NCBI RefSeq assembly: GCF_000498495.1
Contig: NZ_AVCS01000024.1
Coordinates: 24,818-88,817 of the forward strand
Direction: 5' to 3'
From: Flavobacterium enshiense DK69
GTDB taxonomy: Bacteria > Bacteroidota > Bacteroidia > Flavobacteriales > Flavobacteriaceae
DNA length: 64,000 nt
This document shows, in pieces, positions 1 to 7,971 of this stretch; positions within the stretch are counted from its first letter, which is position 1; each line of letters starts with the position of its first letter. The position numbers and the translations under genes are program-made. Below the pieces are notes generated by a model, which did not search any database, was not told the DNA's origin, and worked only from the letters and a program-made list of their open reading frames with translations.

Positions 1-897
1 ACAAGTTACGGCTATAGTTTGCGCGATATCGGGTGACGCATTGAGATTGCGGTTTATCTCTTTTTTAGAAACGTTTTCTTTTTTAATAATAACGGAATCA
101 TCAACAAAGGTTGTAGACACTCCCAATTCCTCATAAATTTCAGCCAAAATACTGTCACCCTGCAAACTGCTTTGTTTATAGCTCGACAATTTAATTTCAG
201 TTCCAATAGCCGACAAAGCTACAACCGAATAAAAATAAGAAGCCGAAGACCAATCGGATTCCACCGTAATAACTCTTGAGGCAATCTTTTCCGCATGAGA
301 AACCTTAATAACATTCCCTTCAAAAGAAGCTCTTACCCCAATTTCATTGAGTAATTGTAATGTCATCTTAATGTAAGGAACCGAAGTGATGCTTCCTTCC
401 AACGTCAGTTCCAGTCCGTTTTCCAGTTTTGGAGCAATTAAAAGCAATGCAGAAATGTACTGACTGCTTACATCTGCTTTTAGACTAACTTTATTCTTGA
501 TTATTTTTTTTCCGGTGATTCGCAACGGTGGATAACCTTCTTTTTCTTCGTACTCAACTAGAGCACCCAACTGTCGTAAGGCATCCACCAGAATTTGTAT
601 CGGACGTTCTTTCATACGGGAAGAACCCGTCAAAATCACTTCTTTCCCTTCCTGAACAGTACAAAAGGCCGTTAAGAAACGCATTGCGGTTCCGGCATGA
701 TGAATATCTTTCAATACCTCATCACTTTGCAATGCTTTGATCATTACTTTAGAATCATCAGAATCGGAACTATTTTCCAAAACGATGTTTGGATACAGCG
801 CCTGTAACAACAATAAACGATTCGTCTCTGATTTTGAACCAGAGATACGGATAACGTTTTGCAAATTACAGACCGATGACTCTAAAAGTAAATCCAC
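1..897 (-). CDS. aroA: 3-phosphoshikimate 1-carboxyvinyltransferase (EPSP synthase), 3' end missing
   Basis: Shikimate-pathway enzyme joining phosphoenolpyruvate to shikimate 3-phosphate in the cytoplasm. The frame stays open from 897 to the window edge, so about the first 299 residues are seen. EPSP synthase motifs appear in order: SGSKSETNR near residue 18 (substrate-binding Lys/Ser/Arg), GTAMRFL, LTGSSRMKERPI, SSQYISALLL and ESDWSSASY. The start is read as GTG at 897: two TAA codons lie in frame just upstream and no ATG is available nearby. It begins two bases after the MazG-like stop codon, so it is the last visible gene of the rsgA-dtd-mazG-aroA unit. The C-terminus lies outside the window. 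Confidence 0.93.
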   Translation of the reverse strand, partial: MDLLLESSVCNLQNVIRISGSKSETNRLLLLQALYPNIVLENSSDSDDSKVMIKALQSDEVLKDIHHAGTAMRFLTAFCTVQEGKEVILTGSSRMKERPIQILVDALRQLGALVEYEEKEGYPPLRITGKKIIKNKVSLKADVSSQYISALLLIAPKLENGLELTLEGSITSVPYIKMTLQLLNEIGVRASFEGNVIKVSHAEKIASRVITVESDWSSASYFYSVVALSAIGTEIKLSSYKQSSLQGDSILAEIYEELGVSTTFVDDSVIIKKENVSKKEINRNLNASPDIAQTIAVTC

Positions 898-899
898 TA

Positions 900-1226
900 T
901 TATTTCAATTTCTCGTTATTATGATGACGGTCGTGGTCGCGTTTGGTTTTCAGATCCAGTTTTTTATCGAAAGCCGCCTGTAAATCCACTCCCGTTTGGT
1001 TGGCCAAACATAAAACCACAAAAACCACATCGGCTAATTCCTCGCCAAGATCTTTGTTTTTGTCGCTTTCTTTTTCTGATTGTTCGCCGTAGCGACGCGC
1101 AATGATTCGGGCTACTTCACCTACTTCTTCGGTAAGTTGCGCCATATTGGTCAATTCATTAAAATAGCGGACACCATGGTTTTTAATCCAGTTGTCAACT
1201 TCTAATTGAGCATTTTTTATATCCAT
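900..1226 (-). CDS. MazG-like nucleotide pyrophosphohydrolase
   Basis: Small (108 residues) all-alpha NTP pyrophosphatase that probably hydrolyses non-canonical or excess nucleoside triphosphates to monophosphates. It carries the MazG-type metal-binding pattern, TEEVGEVARII around residues 32-42 followed by GEELADVVFVVLCLA around residues 61-75, with the paired acidic residues expected to hold Mg2+. The length fits single-domain MazG/YpjD proteins rather than the two-domain E. coli MazG. The start codon overlaps the dtd stop codon (TAATG), which indicates translational coupling. The exact substrate cannot be read from sequence. Confidence 0.88.
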   Translation of the reverse strand: MDIKNAQLEVDNWIKNHGVRYFNELTNMAQLTEEVGEVARIIARRYGEQSEKESDKNKDLGEELADVVFVVLCLANQTGVDLQAAFDKKLDLKTKRDHDRHHNNEKLK

Positions 1227-1678
1227 TATTCTTTATTCTTAGTATCAATTATTATCGTAACTGGCCCATCATTAATCAGCGCCACTTTCATATCGGCACC
1301 AAATTCTCCGGTTTGTACTTTTTTACCTAAATCGCTCTCCATTTGAGCAACAAATTTTTCATAAACAGGAACAGCATAATCTGGTTTTGAAGCTTTGATG
1401 TATGATGGACGGTTTCCTTTTTTAGTAGAAGCATGCAGAGTAAATTGACTGACTACAATAACGTCACCATCCACATCTTTAACGGAAAGATTCATCACTC
1501 CATTGTCATCACCAAAAACACGCAGGTTGATAATCTTAGAGGATAGCCAAACTATATCTTCCTGATTGGAAGTGTCTTCCACCCCAACTAAAACTAACAA
1601 TCCCTTTCCGATTTCCGCGACTTTTTTTCCTTCAATGGTAACCGAAGCTTCGGAAACCCTTTGTATTACAGCTTTCAT
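1226..1678 (-). CDS. dtd: D-aminoacyl-tRNA deacylase
   Basis: Homodimeric editing enzyme (150 residues) that releases D-amino acids (and glycine) mischarged on tRNA. The diagnostic motifs are visible: MKAVIQRV at the N-terminus, SQFTLHA around residue 78 (substrate-pocket Ser-Gln and active-site Thr), and NDGPVTI near residue 136 (the cross-subunit Gly-Pro motif that enforces chirality). It lies 16 bases downstream of rsgA and overlaps the MazG-like gene by one base. Length and motifs match the bacterial DTD1 family. Confidence 0.96.
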   Translation of the reverse strand: MKAVIQRVSEASVTIEGKKVAEIGKGLLVLVGVEDTSNQEDIVWLSSKIINLRVFGDDNGVMNLSVKDVDGDVIVVSQFTLHASTKKGNRPSYIKASKPDYAVPVYEKFVAQMESDLGKKVQTGEFGADMKVALINDGPVTIIIDTKNKE

Positions 1679-1694
1679 TAAAATTCAGGATAAC

Positions 1695-2675
1695 TTAAGA
1701 TTGTCTTGTTCTGTCACTCGCCTCACGGTCATCTCCATAAATATCAGAACGGTAATTCTCATCATCCCCCTCCAGAATCTGAAGATAGCTTTTATAACGC
1801 GACCAGGCAATTTCATCTTTTTCAAGAGCTTCCTTGACAGCGCAATGCGGCTCATCTTTGTGCAGGCAATTGTTGAACTTACATTTATCTTTCAATGCAA
1901 AAAACTCCGGGAAGTAATCTCCTATCTCCTGTTTTTCCATATCAACAATTCCGAATCCGCGAATTCCCGGTGTATCTATAATTTGGGCACCGAAAGACAA
2001 ATCGAACATTTCCGCAAAAGTCGTCGTATGTTGCCCTTGCTGATGTTGTTCCGAAATCTTTTTTGTTTTCAGATTTAGGGAAGGTTCCAGCGCATTAACT
2101 AAAGTAGATTTTCCAACGCCAGAATGCCCGGAGAACATGGAAACTTTCCCCTTCATCATCTCTTTCAGTTCCTCAGTCCCTTTACCTTCGGTGGAAGAAA
2201 CCCTCAGGCATTTATAACCTATATTGGAATAAATATATTGCAGGTACAACTGTTCATCAAGCATGGCTTCGTCAAAAGTGTCAATTTTATTGAATACCAG
2301 AACCGCTTCGATCCCATAAGCTTCCGCAGTAACCAAAAAACGGTCAATAAAACTCGTCGTTGTAGGCGGATTATTTATCGTAACCAACAAAAAAACCAAA
2401 TCGATATTAGATGCAATGATATGTGTCTGCTTCGATAAATTTACCGATTTACGAACGATGTAGTTTTTCCTGTCATGAATTTTTGTAATCAATCCGGTAG
2501 TTACGTCTGCAGTTTCTTCAAGATCGTAATCAACAACATCCCCCACGGCAATCGGATTGGTACTTTTTATTCCTTTCATTCGGAATTTACCTTTAATACG
2601 GCATTCTAAAAACGAATTGTTTTCTGTTTTTATGGTATACCAACTTCCTGTAGATTTATAAACGGTTCCTGTCAT
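1695..2675 (-). CDS. rsgA: Ribosome small subunit-dependent GTPase A
   Basis: Late 30S-subunit assembly GTPase (326 residues). It has the circular permutation typical of the family: after an N-terminal OB-fold (about residues 1-70) the G motifs occur as NKID (G4), then VSSTEGKG (G5), GHSGVGKSTL (G1), QHTTT (G2) and DTPG (G3). A C-terminal zinc knuckle follows, with Cys/His at CKFNNCLH and PHC. It is the first gene of the leftward unit rsgA-dtd-mazG-aroA; a TAATTTTG promoter element lies about 40 bases upstream inside an inverted repeat. Confidence 0.96.
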   Translation of the reverse strand: MTGTVYKSTGSWYTIKTENNSFLECRIKGKFRMKGIKSTNPIAVGDVVDYDLEETADVTTGLITKIHDRKNYIVRKSVNLSKQTHIIASNIDLVFLLVTINNPPTTTSFIDRFLVTAEAYGIEAVLVFNKIDTFDEAMLDEQLYLQYIYSNIGYKCLRVSSTEGKGTEELKEMMKGKVSMFSGHSGVGKSTLVNALEPSLNLKTKKISEQHQQGQHTTTFAEMFDLSFGAQIIDTPGIRGFGIVDMEKQEIGDYFPEFFALKDKCKFNNCLHKDEPHCAVKEALEKDEIAWSRYKSYLQILEGDDENYRSDIYGDDREASDRTRQS

Positions 2676-2678
2676 ATT

Positions 2679-2763
2679 TAATTACGAATTATGAATTCCA
2701 AATTACGCATGGCAAAATTACAACTATTATAGCTGATAATTCGTAATTTGAAATTCGTAATTA
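2679..2763. repeat. AT-rich inverted repeat around the rsgA promoter
   Basis: Two near-complementary arms built from AATTACGAATT / AATTCGTAATT units (about 2679-2707 and 2738-2763) flank a 30-base centre that carries the rsgA promoter element. A similar AATTACGAATTACGG fragment occurs between etfB and etfA near 51848, so this is probably a dispersed intergenic repeat. The right arm overlaps the last bases of the DAHP synthase gene. Confidence 0.6.
2713..2720 (-). promoter_or_regulatory. Putative -7 promoter element for rsgA
   Basis: On the minus strand the bases read TAATTTTG, an exact match to the Bacteroidota TAnnTTTG element, about 38 bases upstream of the rsgA ATG. No clear TTTG -33 box lies at the right distance. 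Confidence 0.45.
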
Positions 2764-3840
2764 TCTCATCACTTTCTCTTGGTGCGAAATACTTTCCTGA
2801 TGGATTGCCTTGAACAGTTTCAGCACAAACTCTTCGCTCAGTCCTTTTTCTTCCCCTTCCAAAACCATTTTGCCTAAAATTTCATGCCAACGGCTGCTTT
2901 GTAAAATCGCCACATTTTTCTCTTTTTTCAGCGTACCGATTTTCTCTGCGATTTTCATTCGCTTGCCTAAAATTTCCAACAGCTTCGCATCCAAATCGTC
3001 AATTTGAGTACGTAATTTATTCATTCGATTATTGAAATCATCCGCTTCATCTGTTTCCTTTCTCACGCGCAAATCCTTAAAAATCTGCTTCAAAGTATCC
3101 GGAGTAACCTGCTGTGCGGCATCGCTCCACGCATGATCCGGATCGATATGAGTTTCAATAATCAGTCCGTCAAAATTCAAATCCAACGCCTGTTGAGAAA
3201 TCTCCTGAATCATATCTCGTTTTCCGGCAATATGAGAAGGGTCACAAATGATCGGTATGTCCGGGAAACGATTCTGCAAATCGATAGCAATCTGCCATTC
3301 GGGATTATTCCTGTATTTTGATTTTTCGTAGGTTGAAAATCCTCTGTGAATTACCCCCAATTTCTTTATTCCGGCATTGTACAGACGTTCCAATCCACCC
3401 AACCATAACGACAGATCAGGATTTACCGGATTTTTCAACAGCACAATTTTGTCAGTATCTTTCAAAGCATCTGCTATTTCCTGAATCGCAAACGGGTTCA
3501 CGGCTGTTCGCGCGCCAATCCACAATACATCGATATCATGTTCCAACGCCATTTTAACGTGAGACACATTAGCTACCTCGACCGCCATTAAAAGCCCTGT
3601 TTCTGCCTTGGCTTTCTGTAGCCATTTCAACCCTGTTTCACCAATACCTTCAAACCCTCCCGGACGTGTTCTAGGTTTCCAGATTCCGGCACGGAAGATA
3701 CTTACGTCTGAATTTTTTAATTCGTTTGCAATGGCCAAAACCTGATCTTCGGTTTCAGCGCTGCACGGACCTGCTATTACCAACGGATGTGACAATTTGA
3801 AATCATCCAGCCAGGCGCGCATATTTTTATTATTTTCCAT
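2761..3840 (-). CDS. Bifunctional 3-deoxy-7-phosphoheptulonate synthase / chorismate mutase
   Basis: Fusion enzyme (359 residues) for the first step of the shikimate pathway and the chorismate-to-prephenate step. Residues about 1-260 are a DAHP synthase of the KDO8P-synthase-like type (VIAGPCSAET, FRAGIWKPRT, GARTAVNPF, LLKNPVNPD, CDPSHIAG). Residues about 270-359 are an AroQ-type all-helical chorismate mutase (LRTQIDDLDAKLLEIL, KRMKIAEKIG, FVLKLFKAIHQESI). It overlaps the end of tyrA by 11 bases and is the last gene of the aromatic operon. The fused mutase probably gives feedback control by prephenate, as known for related fusions. Confidence 0.93.
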   Translation of the reverse strand: MENNKNMRAWLDDFKLSHPLVIAGPCSAETEDQVLAIANELKNSDVSIFRAGIWKPRTRPGGFEGIGETGLKWLQKAKAETGLLMAVEVANVSHVKMALEHDIDVLWIGARTAVNPFAIQEIADALKDTDKIVLLKNPVNPDLSLWLGGLERLYNAGIKKLGVIHRGFSTYEKSKYRNNPEWQIAIDLQNRFPDIPIICDPSHIAGKRDMIQEISQQALDLNFDGLIIETHIDPDHAWSDAAQQVTPDTLKQIFKDLRVRKETDEADDFNNRMNKLRTQIDDLDAKLLEILGKRMKIAEKIGTLKKEKNVAILQSSRWHEILGKMVLEGEEKGLSEEFVLKLFKAIHQESISHQEKVMR

Positions 3841-4723
3841 TACTTCTTTCTTTTTTAAGGTTTATACCTTCTAATATTTCTTTTATTCTGTTGGTTTGCT
3901 CCATCTCCGCATATATTGCCTCAAAATCATCGTTTTCCAGCAATTCCTTAAACCGATTCAAATTATCGATATACTCGGATAATGGCTTTAACAACTCTTC
4001 CTTGTTTTGTTTGAAAATAGGCGTCCACATCGAAGGTGAACTTTTCGCCAAACGAACCGTACTCTCAAAACCACTTCCTGCCATGTCAAAAATATCTCGT
4101 TCGTTTTTCTCTTTTTCAATCACGGTTTTCCCCAACATAAAAGAACTAATATGCGACAAATGCGAGACATATGCAATATGTTTGTCATGAGATTTCGGAT
4201 CCATATAACGAATGTGCATCCCGATGTCATTAAAAAACCGCAACGCTTTTTGCTGCAGACTGGAAGCTGTTTTTTCCACTTCGCAAATAATGTTTGTTTT
4301 TCCTATAAACAAACCTCTTTGTGCCGCCGAAGGTCCAGAAAATTCAGTTCCCGCGATTGGATGTGCCGCCATGAAATTTCGTCGTTTCGGATGATTTTCA
4401 ACCGATTTGCAAATTTGTTCTTTCGTTGAACCTACATCTAAAACTATCGCTTCGTCTTTGATTCCGTTTAAAATCTGCGGCAAAACTTCCGTCATTTTAT
4501 CGACAGGGATGGCTAAAATCACCCAATCGGCTTGAGACAAATCTTCAAAAGCCGCTTTCTCGTCTATTAGCCCCAATTCTAAAGCTTTTTCCAGATGTAG
4601 GTCATTTGTGTCGATACCAAAAATTGTGGCCCGACTGTTTATTGCCTTCAAATCCAAAGCCAGAGAACCACCTATCAATCCCAAACCGATAACAAATACG
4701 TTTATCTTCTCATTACTTTCCAT
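3830..4723 (-). CDS. tyrA: Prephenate dehydrogenase
   Basis: NAD(P)-dependent oxidative decarboxylation of prephenate to 4-hydroxyphenylpyruvate on the tyrosine branch (297 residues). The N-terminal Rossmann fold shows VIGLGLIGGSLALDL at residues 11-25. DVGSTKEQI, AHPIAGTE and the helical C-terminal dimerisation region (SHLSHISSFML, AGSGFESTVRLA) follow. No ACT or chorismate mutase domain is attached; the mutase is fused to the next gene instead. It overlaps its upstream neighbour by one base (TAATG). Confidence 0.94.
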   Translation of the reverse strand: MESNEKINVFVIGLGLIGGSLALDLKAINSRATIFGIDTNDLHLEKALELGLIDEKAAFEDLSQADWVILAIPVDKMTEVLPQILNGIKDEAIVLDVGSTKEQICKSVENHPKRRNFMAAHPIAGTEFSGPSAAQRGLFIGKTNIICEVEKTASSLQQKALRFFNDIGMHIRYMDPKSHDKHIAYVSHLSHISSFMLGKTVIEKEKNERDIFDMAGSGFESTVRLAKSSPSMWTPIFKQNKEELLKPLSEYIDNLNRFKELLENDDFEAIYAEMEQTNRIKEILEGINLKKERSNGK

Positions 4724-5868
4724 CAGAATCGTTTTAATGCTTCTTTAATTAATGTTTCATCCACACACAATGAAAATCGGATGTATCCTTCTCCATTACT
4801 GCCAAAAATAGTTCCCGGAGCGAGAAACAGATTTTTATCATACAGCAGTTCATCCACATACTCGTTAGCCGAAGCAACCCCTTCCGGCAACTTGGCCCAA
4901 ACAAACATACCTACCGCTTTTTCATCAAAGGAACATCCTAATCGTTTCGCCAGTTCAAAAACCAAGAGCCTTCTTTTACTATAAATATCGTTCTGATCCT
5001 TAAACCAATCGGCTCCCAATTGCAAAGCTTCGACCGCACCTTTCTGAATACCGTAGAACATTCCGCTGTCCATATTGCTTTTCACTTTCAATACGGCTTC
5101 AATCAGTTTTGAATCGCCCAATACCATCCCTACACGCCAACCGGAAAGATTAAACGTTTTGCTCAATGAATTCAGCTCCAACGCCACTTCTTTGGCTCCC
5201 TCTACCTGTAAAATAGAAATGGGATTATCGTTCAGGACAAAACTATAAGGGTTATCATTAACCAATACAATAGCATGCTTTTTGGCAAAAGCCACCAACT
5301 TCTCAAATAACTGCAAGCTTCCGGAAGCACCTGTTGGCATATTAGGGTAATTCACCCACATGATTTTCACATTGGACAAATCCTGTTTTTCCAGTGCCTC
5401 AAAATCAGGTTCCCAATTGTTTTCAGCTTTCAGATCGTAAAAAACCGATTGAGCTCCTACTAATTCCGTCACGGAAGCATACGTTGGATAACCCGGATTA
5501 GGAATCAAAACCGCATCGCCTTCATTCAGAAAAGCCAATGAAATATGCATGATCCCTTCTTTAGAACCCATCAGCGGCAATATTTCCGAATTGAAATCGA
5601 CAGTAACATTAAAATTTTTGGCGTAAAAATCGGCCATCGCTTTTCGTAGTTCCGGCAATCCCTGATAGCTTTGATACTGGTGCGCTTTAGAATCACCCAT
5701 CGATTTTTGAATCGCTTCGATGACTCTTGGTGCCGGTCTCAAATCAGGGCTTCCGATTCCCATATTGAGAATAGGTTTGCCTTCCGAAAGTAACTTTCCT
5801 ACTTCACGCAGTTTTTGCGAAAAGTAGTACTCCTGTACTTGTTCCAATCGTTTTGCTGCTACTATCAT
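4723..5868 (-). CDS. Aromatic/aspartate-type PLP-dependent aminotransferase
   Basis: Class I/II fold-type I aminotransferase (381 residues). The PLP Schiff-base lysine lies in SLSKTFNLSGWRVG (about residues 234-247). NYPNMPTGA provides the conserved Asn/Pro loop and YIRFSLC near the C-terminus the substrate-carboxylate Arg. Its position between pheA and tyrA, with four-base and one-base overlaps, argues that it transaminates phenylpyruvate or hydroxyphenylpyruvate (or prephenate). By sequence alone it resembles the broad DapL/AspC-like group, so the exact substrate is inferred from context. Confidence 0.88.
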   Translation of the reverse strand: MIVAAKRLEQVQEYYFSQKLREVGKLLSEGKPILNMGIGSPDLRPAPRVIEAIQKSMGDSKAHQYQSYQGLPELRKAMADFYAKNFNVTVDFNSEILPLMGSKEGIMHISLAFLNEGDAVLIPNPGYPTYASVTELVGAQSVFYDLKAENNWEPDFEALEKQDLSNVKIMWVNYPNMPTGASGSLQLFEKLVAFAKKHAIVLVNDNPYSFVLNDNPISILQVEGAKEVALELNSLSKTFNLSGWRVGMVLGDSKLIEAVLKVKSNMDSGMFYGIQKGAVEALQLGADWFKDQNDIYSKRRLLVFELAKRLGCSFDEKAVGMFVWAKLPEGVASANEYVDELLYDKNLFLAPGTIFGSNGEGYIRFSLCVDETLIKEALKRF

Positions 5869-6692
5869 ATTCTTGCGTTTTTATATTCTCCCAAAACTTT
5901 AAAATGTGTTGTCATTAATTCCAATATCTTTTTTGCCTCTTCATAATGCTCATACTTTTCAAAAACCACATCCACGAAAAACGAATATTGGAACGGGGTT
6001 TCAATTACAGGCATCGACTGGATTTTGGTTAGGTTCAGCTTACAGTTATTCATCACATTTAACACAGTGGATAAATTTCCAGCCTTATCCTCTAACTCAA
6101 ATTTTATGGACGCTTTATTTATTTCCTCTTTAGAAAGTTCATCTTTGCTGGTTTTCACAATTGCAAATCGGGTTTTGTTAGGTTTTACCGTGTGAATTCC
6201 CGAAGCGATTATTTCCAAATCATACATTTTTGCCGCTATCGGACCTGCGACCGCGCCAATCCCCAATAGATTCCCTTCTTTAATACGCTTGGCCGTTTCT
6301 GCAGTGTCTACACTTTCCACTAATCTGATGTGCGGATACTTTTTAAAGAAAACAGCGCATTGCAATAAGGCAATCGGATGTGAATGAACTTCTTTTATAT
6401 CCTCAATTTTCTGCCCTTTAATAGCCATCAGATTCATGTGGATATCGAGATAATGTTCACCAACAATATGCAGATCGTTATTGTCAATCAGGGCATAATT
6501 CGGAATTATCGAACCGGCAATAGAATTCTCCAGCGCCATGACACCCTGCTGTGCTTTGTTTTCTATCAAACTGGTTACCAAGCTCTCAAACGACATGCAC
6601 TCATCGAGAAAAGTATCTTCGTTAAAAAATTCTTTCGCTACCTGATGATGAAATGAGCCTCTGATTCCCTGAATTGCAATTCGTTTTTCCAT
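5865..6692 (-). CDS. pheA: Prephenate dehydratase
   Basis: Converts prephenate to phenylpyruvate (275 residues from the chosen start). The PDT domain shows QGIRGSFHHQVA near the N-terminus and the catalytic KTRFAIV motif near residue 174. A C-terminal ACT domain (about residues 190-270; KAGNLSTVLNVM) is the usual site of Phe feedback, although the family ESRP motif here reads QSMP. The start is set at ATG 6692 (MEKRIAI). A longer frame from 6725 would begin inside the terminator hairpin and lacks homology. It is the first gene of the four-gene aromatic operon, 10 bases after the T-tract of the attenuator. Confidence 0.94.
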   Translation of the reverse strand: MEKRIAIQGIRGSFHHQVAKEFFNEDTFLDECMSFESLVTSLIENKAQQGVMALENSIAGSIIPNYALIDNNDLHIVGEHYLDIHMNLMAIKGQKIEDIKEVHSHPIALLQCAVFFKKYPHIRLVESVDTAETAKRIKEGNLLGIGAVAGPIAAKMYDLEIIASGIHTVKPNKTRFAIVKTSKDELSKEEINKASIKFELEDKAGNLSTVLNVMNNCKLNLTKIQSMPVIETPFQYSFFVDVVFEKYEHYEEAKKILELMTTHFKVLGEYKNARI

Positions 6693-6702
6693 GATTTTGT
6701 CC

Positions 6703-6732
6703 AAAAAAAAATCCCGATGAAGCATCGGGATT
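6703..6732 (-). terminator. Attenuator terminator of the aromatic amino acid operon
   Basis: On the minus strand AATCCCGATG and CATCGGGATT form a perfect 10-bp stem (6723-6732 with 6710-6719) with a three-base CTT loop. It is followed directly by a run of nine Ts (6703-6711), only 10 bases before the pheA ATG. A strong Rho-independent terminator between promoter and first gene is the hallmark of attenuation. Its 5' arm overlaps ACAATCCC (6727-6734), which is perfectly complementary to GGGATTGT (6778-6785) inside the leader ORF. Confidence 0.9.
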
Positions 6733-6762
6733 GTATTATGATAATTGTATTTACTTTTTCAG

Positions 6763-6846
6763 TTAAATAACCATACGACAATCCCTTTCCATTTTCCAAT
6801 AGAAATAAAAGAAATTGTTGCTAAAAAATGTGTTATTTAAGTTCAT
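6763..6846 (-). CDS. Phe/Tyr/Trp-rich leader peptide of the aromatic operon (27 aa)
   Basis: A 27-codon ORF starting at ATG 6846 and ending with TAA at 6763. It holds five Phe codons (7, 8, 12, 13, 15), two Tyr (14, 16) and one Trp (17); codons 12-17 read FFYFYW. It lies about 27 bases downstream of a TAAGTTTG promoter element and upstream of a terminator in front of pheA. Codons 21-23 contain GGGATTGT, which can pair with the terminator's 5' arm. GGGATTGT can also pair, with two G-U pairs, with ACAATTTC (6811-6818) just before the control codons. That gives the 1:2, 2:3 and 3:4 pairing scheme of classical attenuators. Function is inferred from this architecture. Confidence 0.85.
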   Translation of the reverse strand: MNLNNTFFSNNFFYFYWKMERDCRMVI

Positions 6847-6872
6847 TGCTTTTTTTGAGCGATTTTGAATTA

Positions 6873-6880
6873 CAAACTTA
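6873..6880 (-). promoter_or_regulatory. Promoter of the aromatic operon leader
   Basis: The minus strand reads TAAGTTTG, an exact TAnnTTTG element, placing transcription start near 6866 and giving an untranslated stretch of about 20 bases before the leader ORF. No clear -33 TTTG is seen. The gldA promoter faces the other way about 75 bases further on. Confidence 0.6.
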
Positions 6881-6954
6881 GTAAAAATTTGTTTTGAATC
6901 TATATTTTTTGAAAATTTTAAGTTTTTTGCAAATCGTATACCTGCTTTTCTTCT

Positions 6955-6962
6955 TATTTTTG
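6955..6962 (+). promoter_or_regulatory. Putative promoter of gldA
   Basis: TATTTTTG matches TAnnTTTG and lies 16 bases before the gldA ATG. A TTTG at 6926-6929 sits slightly further upstream (25 bases) than the usual -33 spacing. Confidence 0.55.
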
Positions 6963-6978
6963 CTCCAAATCACGAGTT

Positions 6979-7881
6979 ATGTCTATTGAAGTTCAGAATA
7001 TTTCCAAGAATTACGGCGAACAAAAAGCGCTGGATAACGTTTCATTTTCGGTAAAAAAAGGTGAAATCGTTGGTTTTTTAGGTCCGAATGGTGCCGGAAA
7101 ATCGACATTAATGAAAATTCTGACTACCTATCTTACTTCAGATGGAGGCAATGCTGCTGTTAACGGACATAACGTAGCTGTTGCTCCCAAAGAAGTCCAA
7201 AAATCCGTTGGTTACTTACCGGAACACAATCCGCTGTACCTGGATTTGTATGTTCGCGAATACCTTGCTTTTAATGCCGATGTCTATAAAGTTGCCAAAT
7301 CACGCATTGATGATGTGATTGCTTTAACCGGACTTACACCGGAAAGTCACAAGAAAATTGGTGAACTGTCCAAAGGATACCGTCAGCGTGTGGGATTGGC
7401 TACTGCCTTACTTCATAATCCTGATGTTTTGATTTTGGATGAGCCAACAACAGGATTAGATCCGAACCAATTAGTAGAAATCCGTGATTTGATCCGCAAC
7501 ATCGGAAAAGACAAAACCGTTTTTCTTTCAACGCACATCATGCAGGAAGTGGAAGCCATCTGTGACCGCGTGATCATTATCAATAACGGAAAAATTGTTA
7601 CCGACAAAAAGTTGGACAACTTAGTTTCGGATGTTACTGAACAGATTATTGAAGTGGAATTCGACAAAGAAATCTCATCTGAGTTACTGGCTACGATTCC
7701 GAATCTAAAATCTTCCAAGAACATTCAGGGCACAACGTGGGAGCTTACTTTTGAAACCAATGATGATATGCGCCCTAAAGTCTTCGATTTTGCACACAAC
7801 AATGGTTACCGTACATTACAGCTTACATTAAAAAGCAAAAACCTGGAGCAGATATTCCGCGAAAAAACAAAGAAAAAATAA
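6979..7881 (+). CDS. gldA: Gliding motility ABC transporter ATP-binding subunit GldA
   Basis: Cytoplasmic ATPase (300 residues) of the GldA-GldF-GldG ABC transporter needed for flavobacterial gliding and linked to type IX secretion. Walker A GPNGAGKST is near residue 37, the Q-loop/signature region shows ELSKGYRQRVGLA near residue 135, and Walker B is LILDEPTTGLDP near residue 155, followed by the switch His in STHIMQEVEAI. A C-terminal extension of about 80 residues follows the ABC domain. The call as GldA rather than a generic ABC ATPase rests on recognised similarity to the Flavobacterium protein. No gldF or gldG is adjacent, so the partners must be encoded elsewhere. Confidence 0.85.
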   Translation: MSIEVQNISKNYGEQKALDNVSFSVKKGEIVGFLGPNGAGKSTLMKILTTYLTSDGGNAAVNGHNVAVAPKEVQKSVGYLPEHNPLYLDLYVREYLAFNADVYKVAKSRIDDVIALTGLTPESHKKIGELSKGYRQRVGLATALLHNPDVLILDEPTTGLDPNQLVEIRDLIRNIGKDKTVFLSTHIMQEVEAICDRVIIINNGKIVTDKKLDNLVSDVTEQIIEVEFDKEISSELLATIPNLKSSKNIQGTTWELTFETNDDMRPKVFDFAHNNGYRTLQLTLKSKNLEQIFREKTKKK

Positions 7882-7971
7882 TTTATTAAACGGAAAATTG
7901 GTGTACGCATTTTGGATTTTAATTTTGAAAACAATCTGCTAAAAAATCAACTTAATTGCGTCAATTTTATT

